Below, piece after piece: positions 10,007 to 17,499 of a stretch of 64,000 nucleotides of DNA (positions are counted from its first letter, which is position 1; each line of letters starts with the position of its first letter). Source of the stretch: Paenibacillus humicola (GTDB lineage Bacteria > Bacillota > Bacilli > Paenibacillales > Paenibacillaceae); contig NZ_JAQGPL010000001.1 of the NCBI RefSeq assembly GCF_028826105.1, forward strand, positions 5,587,501-5,651,500. The letters are read 5' to 3'. The notes below the pieces were generated by a model. That model was not told the DNA's origin. It saw only the letters and a list, made by a program, of their open reading frames with translations, and searched no databases. The translations under genes were made by a program, and so were the position numbers.

Positions 10007-11991
10007 GTGAGCAGCAGCGCGGCCCGCAGGGAGCGGGCGGTCCGGGCCAGCGCCCGGGCGGAGGAGGTCCGGCTCCGGCCAATTTCGGATTCGGCCCGGG
10101 CCGGGGCGGTGCGGCCGGGCTCGGCATGCCCGTCCAGAAGGCCAAAAATTTCAAAGTCACGCTCAGGCGCCTGATCGGCTACCTGAAGCCTCACCGATTG
10201 GCGCTTACCGTCGTATTTGCGACCGCGACACTCAGCACCGTGTTCTCGATTCTCGGACCGAAAATTATGGGCAAAGCGACGACGGCGCTGTTCGAAGGAC
10301 TGATGGGGAAAATAAACGGCGTCCCCGGCGCGAAAATCGATTTCGCCTATATTTGGCAAATATTAGTTGTTCTTGCCGGCTTATACTTGATCAGCTCGCT
10401 GTTCAGCTTCATCCAGCAGTACGTCATGGCCGGCGTCGCGCAGCGGACGGTTTACGGCCTGCGCAAGGACGTGAACGAGAAGCTGGCGAGGCTGCCGCTC
10501 AAATTTTTCGATTCGCGCACGCACGGTGAAATCATGAGCCGCGCCGTCAACGATATCGACAACATCAGCGGCACGCTGCAGCAGAGCTTGACGCAGTTCA
10601 TTACGTCGATTGTCACGCTGGTCGGCGTCGTCATCATGATGTTTTCGATCAGCTGGGTCATGACGCTCATCACGATCGTAACGCTGCCGCTCAGCTTCGT
10701 TGCGATCAAAATGATCGCCAAACGGTCCCAACTGTATTTCAAAGGGCAGCAAAAGTCGCTCGGCGAGCTGAACGGCCACGTCGAGGAAATGTATACCGGC
10801 CACGGCATTGTCAAGGCGTTCGGGCACGAGGAAAAATCGATCGCGCGTTTCAATGAAGTGAACGAGCAGCTGTATCAGTCCGGCTGGCGGGCGCAGTTCG
10901 TCTCCGGCATGATCATGCCGCTTATGGGCTTCATCGGCAACATCGGCTATGTGCTTGTCAGCGTGGCCGGAGGCCTGTTCGTCCTGCACCGGCAAATCAC
11001 GATCGGCGACGTGCAGGCGTTCATCTCCTACTCGCGCCAGTTCACGATGCCGATTACGCAGACGGCCCAAATCGCCAACGTCATTCAATCGACGATCGCT
11101 TCGGCGGAGCGCGTATTCGAGCTGCTTGACGAAGCGGAGGAGGTGCCGGAAGCGGCCGATGCAAAGGAAATTGCGGCCGGTTCGTCTGCCGGCGGCGGCG
11201 TTTCCGCCGTTGGAGCGTCAGCGCATGCCGTCAAACCGCCGAATGGCGACGTCCGGTTCGAGCACGTCAAGTTCGGTTACAAGGAAGACGCCCCGCTTAT
11301 CGAGGATATGAATATCGACGTCAAGTCCGGGCAGACAATCGCCATCGTCGGGCCGACAGGCGCCGGTAAAACGACGCTCATCAACCTGCTCATGCGTTTT
11401 TATGAGCTTAGCGGCGGCCGGATTACGGTCGACGGCACCGATATCACCGCCTACAAACGCGGCTCGCTGCGCAGCTTGTTCGGTATGGTTCTGCAGGATA
11501 CGTGGCTGTTCAACGGCACGATTCGCGACAATATCGCCTACGGCCGCACGGGCGTGACCGAGGAGGAGGTCGTGCAGGCGGCGCGCGCGGCATACGCGGA
11601 CCATTTTATCCGCACGCTGCCGGACGGCTACGATACGGTACTGAACGAGGAGGCGTCGAACATCTCGCAGGGGCAGAAGCAGCTCCTCACGATTGCCCGG
11701 GCAATACTCGCCGATCCGGCAATCCTTATTCTCGACGAGGCGACGAGCAGTGTCGATACGCGGACCGAGATCCACATCCAGCAAGCCATGAGCGTGCTGA
11801 TGAAGGGGCGCACGAGCTTCGTTATCGCGCACCGGCTGTCCACGATCCGCGACGCCGGCCTGATTCTCGTCATGAATCACGGCTCGGTCATCGAGCAGGG
11901 AACGCACGAGCAGCTTCTGGCGAAGAACGGCTTTTACGCCGACCTGTATCACAGCCAGTTCAGCCGCCGCAAACGTCAGGAAGCGATTTGA
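10003..11991 (+). CDS. ABC exporter half-transporter, subunit 2 (catalytic Glu)
   Basis: 662-residue partner of the preceding gene. A Gly/Pro-rich, disordered N-terminus of about 47 residues precedes the six-helix domain, as is common for this subunit in Firmicutes. The ATPase domain has Walker A GPTGAGKTT, a non-canonical signature ISQGQ (about 554-558) and Walker B ILDEATSS with catalytic Glu579. The variant signature faces the Asp-type Walker B of subunit 1, so both deviations fall in the same composite site, leaving one intact and one degenerate ATP site. A strong terminator follows. Confidence 0.93.
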   Translation: MSEQQRGPQGAGGPGQRPGGGGPAPANFGFGPGRGGAAGLGMPVQKAKNFKVTLRRLIGYLKPHRLALTVVFATATLSTVFSILGPKIMGKATTALFEGLMGKINGVPGAKIDFAYIWQILVVLAGLYLISSLFSFIQQYVMAGVAQRTVYGLRKDVNEKLARLPLKFFDSRTHGEIMSRAVNDIDNISGTLQQSLTQFITSIVTLVGVVIMMFSISWVMTLITIVTLPLSFVAIKMIAKRSQLYFKGQQKSLGELNGHVEEMYTGHGIVKAFGHEEKSIARFNEVNEQLYQSGWRAQFVSGMIMPLMGFIGNIGYVLVSVAGGLFVLHRQITIGDVQAFISYSRQFTMPITQTAQIANVIQSTIASAERVFELLDEAEEVPEAADAKEIAAGSSAGGGVSAVGASAHAVKPPNGDVRFEHVKFGYKEDAPLIEDMNIDVKSGQTIAIVGPTGAGKTTLINLLMRFYELSGGRITVDGTDITAYKRGSLRSLFGMVLQDTWLFNGTIRDNIAYGRTGVTEEEVVQAARAAYADHFIRTLPDGYDTVLNEEASNISQGQKQLLTIARAILADPAILILDEATSSVDTRTEIHIQQAMSVLMKGRTSFVIAHRLSTIRDAGLILVMNHGSVIEQGTHEQLLAKNGFYADLYHSQFSRRKRQEAI

Positions 11992-12006
11992 TCGCTCCAA
12001 TCAAGC

Positions 12007-12050
12007 AGAGACGGGTTTCGCCGACCTTTGGCGGCGAAACCCGTCTCTTT
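12007..12050 (+). terminator. Rho-independent terminator of the MarR-ABC operon
   Basis: A 17-base stem beginning AGAGACGGGTTTCGCCG, with an eight-base loop and the complementary arm ending in CTCTTT, lies 16 bases after the stop of ABC subunit 2. Confidence 0.9.
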
Positions 12051-12215
12051 GCTTAAGAATTGAAGTTCAACGATAGGCCGGATGATATTCGTTCTTCTCT
12101 TCCAAGAAGAAACGGCTGACACCGGCCTTTGGAAAAATGCAATATTTTCCCTCAAATAGAGATGATAAGGCGACTTGGAATAAAATAAAACGAACAGCTC
12201 GCCTTTTCCAATAAC

Positions 12216-12251
12216 AAAAAAAATCGCGTGAACGTCGCACGCGATTTTTTT
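12216..12251. terminator. Bidirectional terminator (TCGCGTG/CACGCGA)
   Basis: An eight-A run, TCGCGTG, a six-base loop, CACGCGA and a seven-T run. It lies about 60 bases past the stop of the yknZ-like gene on the minus strand. The stretch 12051-12215 holds no gene; it contains one copy of a short dispersed repeat (12109-12120). Confidence 0.85.
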
Positions 12252-12313
12252 GCCGCCGCTCGGCGGGGCGCCGGTCGGCGAAGAGACCGCCCGCCGGAAC
12301 GGCCGCGCCTCTT

Positions 12314-13522
12314 TTATTCATATCGAAGCGATTCAATCGGCTGCATGCGGGCAGCCTTGCTCGCGGGGTAAATGCCGAAGAACAGCCCGATGCCGGCGGA
12401 AAATCCGAATGCCAGCAGGACGGCCCACCACGAAACCAGGAACGGCCATTTCGTAATGAGCGAGAACAAATAAGCGCCGCCAAGCCCCAGCAGGGCCCCT
12501 AATATGCCGCCCATAAAACAAAGCACCACGGCCTCGACGATAAATTGCCACAGAATAACGCCGGGCGTCGCTCCGATCGCCTTGCGGATTCCGATTTCCC
12601 GGGTCCGCTCGGTGACGGAAACGAGCATGATGTTCATGACGCCGATTCCGCCGACAAGCAAGGAGATGCCGGCGATCGATCCGATAATGATTTGCAGGAT
12701 GCTGAACACGGAGCCGACCAGATTCTGGGCTTCTTCCCCCGTTTGCGAGAAATAAGCCGCGGCGGTCGTTTGATGACGGCTGGCGAGCGTGCTTTTCACC
12801 TGATCGATCACTCTGGCCATTAGCTCTGCGTCGCCCGAATCCGCCCTCACATATAACGTGCTCAGCCGACTGACGCCCCCTCCGAGAGCGGAGGAAACCG
12901 TTTCGATGGGAACATAAGCCGAATATTGATTTTTTGTCGGGATGGAAAACAAGCCTTTTGGCGTCTCATACACCCCAACAATTTGGTAATTGGAACCGTT
13001 CATCTGCACTTTGCGGCCGATCGCCCGCTCGTCCGTGCCGAAATAAGTCTCGGCATAATTCGATTCGACGACAAGCACCTTGCGGCGGGAACGCTCCTCG
13101 GAGCCGGTAAAGAAGCGGCCTGCGGTCAGCTTGATATTTTCCACCTTGACCCGGTCCGCCGTCGTCGCACTTAATGAGAACCGGATGTCGTCCCTGTTCG
13201 CTTTGCCTTCCAGGACGGCGTTCGTTTGACCGGAAATCGCCGCTACTCCGGCATTTCGGCTCAGCGCCTTCACATCCTCCAGCGTCGGCACCAGCCGTTC
13301 GCTCGTGCTGATTCCCTGCGAAGAGTCCGGAACCACGATAAAGAAGCCTTCGCCATAATTATCGATATCCGATACGATCGAGGACTTCCCCGCCTGACCG
13401 ACCGAAACGACGGTTACCACCGCAGCCACGCCGACCACGATACCGATCATCGTCAGAAACGATCTGAATTTGTTGTCGCGCAAGCTTTCCAAAGATACGA
13501 GAATGCTTTCGAGCAGATTCAT
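12314..13522 (-). CDS. yknZ: YknZ/MacB-like ABC transporter permease
   Basis: 402-residue FtsX/MacB-type permease. One N-terminal helix (RSFLTMIGIVVGVAAVVTVV), a large extracytoplasmic MacB-PCD-like domain, and three C-terminal helices containing the family motif GIRKAIGATPGVILWQF. The frame opens at 13546, but AGGAGG is six bases before ATG 13522, which also gives a four-base ATGA overlap with the ATPase gene. It is the last gene of a W-X-Y-Z order operon. B. subtilis YknWXYZ protects against the SDP toxin; that role here is inference from synteny. Confidence 0.88.
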   Translation of the reverse strand: MNLLESILVSLESLRDNKFRSFLTMIGIVVGVAAVVTVVSVGQAGKSSIVSDIDNYGEGFFIVVPDSSQGISTSERLVPTLEDVKALSRNAGVAAISGQTNAVLEGKANRDDIRFSLSATTADRVKVENIKLTAGRFFTGSEERSRRKVLVVESNYAETYFGTDERAIGRKVQMNGSNYQIVGVYETPKGLFSIPTKNQYSAYVPIETVSSALGGGVSRLSTLYVRADSGDAELMARVIDQVKSTLASRHQTTAAAYFSQTGEEAQNLVGSVFSILQIIIGSIAGISLLVGGIGVMNIMLVSVTERTREIGIRKAIGATPGVILWQFIVEAVVLCFMGGILGALLGLGGAYLFSLITKWPFLVSWWAVLLAFGFSAGIGLFFGIYPASKAARMQPIESLRYE

Positions 13523-14211
13523 TCCTGCCTCCTGTCTTCGTTCCACCGATCCTCCAGCAGCGCACCGTCGGTGAAGCGCAGGATTCGTTTCGAATAGGCC
13601 GAAATATCCGGTTCGTGCGTGACGATGACAACGGTGACGCCTTCGTCGTTCAACTGCATAAACAGCTTCATAATGTCGATCGAGGATTGCGTATCCAAAT
13701 TGCCGGTCGGTTCGTCCGCCAGGAGAACGGTCGGATTCATCGCGAGCGCCCGGGCAATCGCCACCCGCTGCCGCTGGCCTCCCGACAGCTCGTTCGGACG
13801 GTGGGACAATCGCTCCCCGAGACCTACCCTTTGGAGCAGCTCGGCCGCTCTCGCTCTCCGCTCGGATCTGCCGACTCCGCCGTAAACCATCGGCAGCTCG
13901 ACGTTGCGCAGCACGCTCTGCTTGGGCATGAGATTAAAATTCTGGAACACAAAACCGATCTTGCGGTTACGGATGGCGGCCAGCTCTGTTTCCTGCAGCG
14001 ACTGCACTTCCCGGCCGTCCAGAAAATATTTTCCTTCCGTAGGCACGTCCAGGCATCCGAGAATATTCATGACGGTGGATTTACCGGAGCCCGAAGGGCC
14101 CATAATCGCCACGAATTCGCCTGCCCCGATCGTCAAATCCGTGGCCTTCAACGCCTGAACCTGTATATCGCCGTTGATGTAGCTTTTGGAAACGCCCTGC
14201 AGCCGAATCAC
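13519..14211 (-). CDS. yknY: YknY/MacB-like ABC transporter ATPase
   Basis: 230 residues, the length of B. subtilis YknY. Walker [10 protein letters not shown] (about 38-46), Q-loop FVFQNFNLMPKQ, signature LSGGQRQRV, Walker B VLLADEPTGNLD and the switch His in VIVTHEPD are all intact. The start is GTG 14211, overlapping the adaptor stop as GTGA; the stop overlaps the permease start as ATGA. These couplings indicate one complex made in fixed ratio. It belongs to the LolD/MacB-type mechanotransmission ATPases. Confidence 0.93.
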   Translation of the reverse strand: MIRLQGVSKSYINGDIQVQALKATDLTIGAGEFVAIMGPSGSGKSTVMNILGCLDVPTEGKYFLDGREVQSLQETELAAIRNRKIGFVFQNFNLMPKQSVLRNVELPMVYGGVGRSERRARAAELLQRVGLGERLSHRPNELSGGQRQRVAIARALAMNPTVLLADEPTGNLDTQSSIDIMKLFMQLNDEGVTVVIVTHEPDISAYSKRILRFTDGALLEDRWNEDRRQE

Positions 14212-15290
14212 GACGCCTTCACCTTGGTTCCGTCCTTGATGTTTCCGGATACGTCCGACACGACCCGGTCCGAAGCCGTAAGCCCCTTCAGCACTTCGAC
14301 CCGTTCTCCATCGTCCTGGCCCGCCGTAATTTCCGTCTTGACGGCGCGGCCGTCCGTCACTTTATACACGAACGAACGGTCTCCTTCACGGCCGACGGCA
14401 TTTAACGGAAGCAAGAGATGCGGATCGCCCGGCAAAGCAAACTCCACATTCACGTCGTAGCCCGGCTTCAGCGGCTTCGCCTGCTGATCGGTTCCGGCAT
14501 TGTCCACCTCGATGACAACCTGTACGGACGAATCGGTAGCGTCCGCCGATGCGGTTGTCGCCACCGGAGCGATGGCCGTAACCTTCCCTTTGACGGTTTG
14601 CGGAAACGCGTCGCCGGTAATGTCCGCTTCCATCCCCGGCTTCACATTTGAAGCATCGACCTCCAGCAGCGAAGCTTTGACCTGAAGATGATTCGTATTT
14701 GTAATGACCGCCACTTTCGCCCCTTGAGCGATCGATTGGCCCGCCTCCGCATCCAGCTCCACAATCGTTCCGCTGCCGATTGCCGCAAGCGATGCGGCCT
14801 CCTGCTTCGTCTGCAGCGAATCGATCAGCAGCTTCTCGTTCGCAATCTGCATGTCCACCGAAGCGGTATCCGGTTTTTCAACGTCCGCGGCAGAATCGAT
14901 CTCATGATTGGCAAACTGCGTTTTGACGTCGTCGAAATGCTTCTTCAGCACGGACGTTTTCTGGTCCTCCAGCGATTTCAGCGTATTTTGCTCCTGCTTT
15001 AATTGCAGCTTGATGTCATCCATATTGAAGGTCAGAAGCGTCTGTCCTTGTTCGACGGCATCCCACTCCTGAACGGCCACATCCCGAATCGGGGCGGTTA
15101 CCGGGCTGTAAACCGTATACGTCTTGGCCGCCTCGAGCTTGCCGCTCGCGAACACGCTGGCCGATATCGTCCCTTCGCTGGGCGAAGTCAGGCCGACCTT
15201 CAAGCTTTTATTGATTTGAAACAAGTTCCAGGCGATTAAAAGCAAAATGGAAGCGCCCAGGATAATCGCGATTCCGATTTTTTTCTTCAA
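14208..15290 (-). CDS. yknX: YknX/MacA-like periplasmic-adaptor (HlyD family) protein
   Basis: 360-residue membrane-fusion protein. An N-terminal anchor (about residues 4-24) is followed by the biotinyl-lipoyl-like segment VYSPVTAPIRDVAVQEWDAV, a helical hairpin (about 100-160), the second lipoyl half (GTIVELDAEAGQSIAQGAKV) and beta-barrel domains. In Gram-positives such proteins sit outside the membrane and pair with a MacB-type permease. The start is TTG 15290, after a GGGGG-rich site. It is 13 bases from the Yip1 gene upstream and overlaps the ATPase gene downstream. Confidence 0.9.
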   Translation of the reverse strand: MKKKIGIAIILGASILLLIAWNLFQINKSLKVGLTSPSEGTISASVFASGKLEAAKTYTVYSPVTAPIRDVAVQEWDAVEQGQTLLTFNMDDIKLQLKQEQNTLKSLEDQKTSVLKKHFDDVKTQFANHEIDSAADVEKPDTASVDMQIANEKLLIDSLQTKQEAASLAAIGSGTIVELDAEAGQSIAQGAKVAVITNTNHLQVKASLLEVDASNVKPGMEADITGDAFPQTVKGKVTAIAPVATTASADATDSSVQVVIEVDNAGTDQQAKPLKPGYDVNVEFALPGDPHLLLPLNAVGREGDRSFVYKVTDGRAVKTEITAGQDDGERVEVLKGLTASDRVVSDVSGNIKDGTKVKAS

Positions 15291-15303
15291 GAAGCGTTTC
15301 CCC

Positions 15304-15918
15304 CTATCTGCTGCCGATCAAACCGCCAATAACGGTCAAAATCAGCCAAATCACAATCACATAGACGGTCACTTTTCCGGACCTGACACCGGTCATGACC
15401 TTCGTTCCGACGACCTGAAGCCCAAGTCCCCATAGCGAAAAGGGATTGAAAATGTTCAGGATGACAAAAAGGATCCCTTTCTTCACCGGGAGCAAAGCGG
15501 CGGGACTCAGGATGATGTCGTTTATACTGCCGGCGTCCGTTGCCCTCAGCAGAATTCCGGTTAAGAGAGCTCCGATAACGCCCGGAATTGAAGCATATAT
15601 GGCCGTTTTCACCAGCTGCATATATTTGGCTTCGCCTTGAACCAGCGCGTTCACCAGCTTAAGCCGCAATCCCGTGATGAAGAAGATGACGATAAGCGAA
15701 ACGATTGAACCTATGTATGCCCCGACCTCAGCGATGCGCAGGACGCTGGATTCCGATACGCCCTGAACAGGCGCCTTCTGAAGCTGCTCGTGAACCGTCT
15801 TATGAATGATGGGCATTTGCAGCCACGTACCGGCGGCGAGCATGACGATAATGACGAGAATTACCCACCATCCGCCCCCCTCCTTCAATTTCTTGAAGGC
15901 CGCTTCGGGCGACACCAA
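15304..15918 (-). CDS. yknW: YknW-like Yip1 domain membrane protein (start uncertain, possibly ACG 15939)
   Basis: About 204-211 residues with five hydrophobic segments in the Yip1 arrangement (VSPEAAFKKL, then WWVILVIIVMLAAGTWL, and further helices to LILTVIGGLIG). B. subtilis YknW is a Yip1 protein needed to assemble YknXYZ, so position and family fit. The coordinate given uses the only standard start, TTG 15918, which has no ribosome site. A GGGAGG at 15946-15951 is perfectly spaced (6 bases) from an in-frame ACG at 15937-15939, and the added residues match the family N-terminus. The real start is probably ACG, or a mutated ATG. Confidence 0.8.
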   Translation of the reverse strand: MVSPEAAFKKLKEGGGWWVILVIIVMLAAGTWLQMPIIHKTVHEQLQKAPVQGVSESSVLRIAEVGAYIGSIVSLIVIFFITGLRLKLVNALVQGEAKYMQLVKTAIYASIPGVIGALLTGILLRATDAGSINDIILSPAALLPVKKGILFVILNIFNPFSLWGLGLQVVGTKVMTGVRSGKVTVYVIVIWLILTVIGGLIGSR

Positions 15919-15973
15919 TACGGTGAATAGTTGGCTCGTCCTTTTCCTCCCGATCGATCGGATTTATGGAAAA

Positions 15974-16002
15974 ATTATAGTTGACCTGCATAGGGCTGAC
16001 AA
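15974..16002 (-). promoter_or_regulatory. SigA promoter of the yknWXYZ-like operon
   Basis: On the minus strand, TTGTCA (16002-15997), 17 bases, TATAAT (15979-15974). Transcription should start near 15967, leaving a short leader that contains the GGGAGG site of the first gene. No SigW-type TGAAAC/CGTA pair was seen. Confidence 0.75.
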
Positions 16003-16037
16003 CAAATAGAGTCAACATTAATAAAAACTTTAGAATC

Positions 16038-16072
16038 TGCATGTTTTTTCATGCACAGAGGAAATTTTCCTG
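16038..16072. promoter_or_regulatory. Two adjacent palindromes upstream of the ykn promoter
   Basis: TGCATG-T6-CATGCA (16038-16055) and AGGAAATTTTCCT (16058-16070) lie about 70-105 bases upstream of the predicted ykn start site. They look like protein binding sites; the regulator is unknown. The rest of 15940-16251 holds only the ykn promoter and the small-protein promoter. Confidence 0.4.
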
Positions 16073-16165
16073 TCAGATTGTTTTACGGAGAGGCTGAGGC
16101 TGAGGTTTCAACGGAATTTCTCTCGTCAGGCGATTTCTCTTGCGATAAATCGTCAGGCGGTCCCG

Positions 16166-16171
16166 TATAAT
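16166..16171 (+). promoter_or_regulatory. Possible -10 element for the 31-residue membrane protein
   Basis: A consensus TATAAT 80 bases before the small ORF. The nearest -35-like sequence, TTGCGA at 16140-16145, is 20 bases away, so only the -10 is convincing. Confidence 0.4.
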
Positions 16172-16251
16172 AGAAGAAAGAGCGTACCCGCGTTTTATAG
16201 CGGACAAACCGGTCCATACTGACTATTAAAGGGGAACCGGGAGGGATACCG

Positions 16252-16347
16252 ATGTTCAGACGATTCAATTGGGGACTGCTGGCCGCAATCGGATTTTCGG
16301 CAATGGTATGGGTACTGATCATTATTTGGCTGACCAGGCTGCTGTGA
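16252..16347 (+). CDS. Small single-pass membrane protein, 31 residues
   Basis: A 31-residue ORF (N-terminus MFRRFNWGLL) with GGGAGG at 16239-16244, seven bases before ATG 16252. A basic N-terminus and about 21 hydrophobic residues (GLLAAIGFSAMVWVLIIIWL) make one membrane helix ending in TRLL. Such short proteins often modulate a larger membrane complex; the nearest candidate is the divergent ykn operon. Function is unknown. The good ribosome site and the clean basic-hydrophobic profile are the reasons to believe it. Confidence 0.6.
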   Translation: MFRRFNWGLLAAIGFSAMVWVLIIIWLTRLL

Positions 16348-16386
16348 CGGATGGATGCGCTTTCGCCGAGCCGCTAGATTTTCCGG

Positions 16387-16641
16387 TTATACGGATGAAC
16401 CGAACACCCGCATAAACTGCCCCTTATTGCTGATTTTCGTTTTCGCATAGACCTTCTTGATCAAGCTGCGCACCGTCCCTTCGGCAATCCCCATTTCCGA
16501 AGCGATGCGCAGCACACTGTAATTCATCAGCCAGCCGTATGCATCGGAAAAATGAACGCCCCCAGCACAATGAAACTTTTCCTGAATTCCATAATCAACA
16601 GCCCTATTTCTTAATCCCGCAGATAGATATTTACAATTCAT
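16387..16641 (-). pseudogene. LuxR-type HTH remnant
   Basis: The last 40 residues match the second half of a LuxR/GerE DNA-binding domain (IASEMGIAEGTVRSLIKKVY, then AKTKISNKGQFMRVFG). The first helix (the LTxREREVL block) and any sensor or receiver domain are missing, and the preceding 40 residues look unrelated. I read it as the 3' scrap of a decayed regulator gene. A functional 46-residue DNA-binding peptide starting at the internal Met is the less likely alternative. Confidence 0.5.
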
Positions 16642-16690
16642 AATATTCTTATTATATAATTGAGATTACAAAATTGGGAAGGAGTAACAT

Positions 16691-16780
16691 ATGAATCGAA
16701 GTGAGATGGTATTTGAAGGTCCGATGCCGGAGATTTCATTTGGGATGCTGCCTGCACATGATGAACAGTACAATTGTTAA
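16691..16780 (+). CDS. Short ORF, 29 residues, unknown
   Basis: AAGGAG at 16679-16684 sits six bases before ATG 16691, an excellent initiation site. The peptide (beginning MNRSEMVFEGPMPEISFG) is acidic, soluble and ends in a Cys directly before TAA. It has no signal peptide or membrane segment. It could be a real micropeptide, a peptide precursor, or the 5' end of a truncated gene; the surrounding AT-richer patch with a LuxR remnant favours decay. I do not recognise it. Confidence 0.4.
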   Translation: MNRSEMVFEGPMPEISFGMLPAHDEQYNC

Positions 16781-16925
16781 TCTTTAGAACTGTATGTAGA
16801 GACTAAGTACAGTGTAAGAAGAAATATTGTAAAGAAGCTGGGAATCATCCCTACCATTCTGCATGCGATTGTTAGTCTTTGGAGGGGCTCCGAATTCAAT
16901 ACGCTTATTACAGGAGGCGGTACTT

Positions 16926-17357
16926 TTGTTCGATCGCAAAAAGCTCGATTTCTTCGCGGCATCTGCTGCGGAATGCACTCTCGCACCGGATGAGGCGGAG
17001 CTGGTGCTTGCGGAATGGACCGCTCCCGGCTGCTCGCAGGACCGAGAGCCGGAGTTTATCGCGCCGCTCCATGTCCACCGCTCGGATGACGAGGCATGGT
17101 ATGTGCTTGAAGGCACGCTTGCTTTCAGGATCGGGGACGAAACGGTGGAGGCTTCCGCCGGCGGAGCGGTAATCGCGCCGCGAGGTAAACCGCACACGTA
17201 CTGGAATCCCAGACAAGAGCCGGCGCGATATTTGATTATTATGACCGCGAGGATCCGTGCCTTGATTGACGCCATTCACGCCACAGACAAGCGGGACCCG
17301 GAATCGATGAGGCGGCTGTTCGAGCGGTTTGATTCCGAGCTGATTCACAGCCCCTGA
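16926..17357 (+). CDS. Cupin domain-containing protein
   Basis: About 143 residues. A single cupin barrel is clear: PLHVHRSDDEAWYVLEGTLA carries the first-motif His, His and Glu metal ligands, and GKPHTYWNP the second-motif His. Small cupins of this kind are metal-dependent sugar or quercetinase-like enzymes, or binding proteins; the substrate is not readable. The frame opens at 16863, but AGGAGG at 16912-16917 is eight bases before TTG 16926, chosen as start. It converges on dgt. Confidence 0.8.
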   Translation: MFDRKKLDFFAASAAECTLAPDEAELVLAEWTAPGCSQDREPEFIAPLHVHRSDDEAWYVLEGTLAFRIGDETVEASAGGAVIAPRGKPHTYWNPRQEPARYLIIMTARIRALIDAIHATDKRDPESMRRLFERFDSELIHSP

Positions 17358-17499
17358 CATAGGGATCGACACCTAAAGATAACGGCTGATTGCCGCAAAC
17401 GTTCGTTTGCAGCAGGGTCACTGCGCTCTTCGCTCGGAGGAGCCGCTCCCTCTCGCAGAACCGGTCCATTTCCGCCGTTCTTCTGCCCGCACATGTCTG

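Noticed and set aside
15800..16042. 80-codon minus-strand frame with a hydrophobic start, overlapping yknW
   Set aside because: It overlaps the Yip1 gene in another frame, becomes Arg/His-rich nonsense inside it and lacks a ribosome site.
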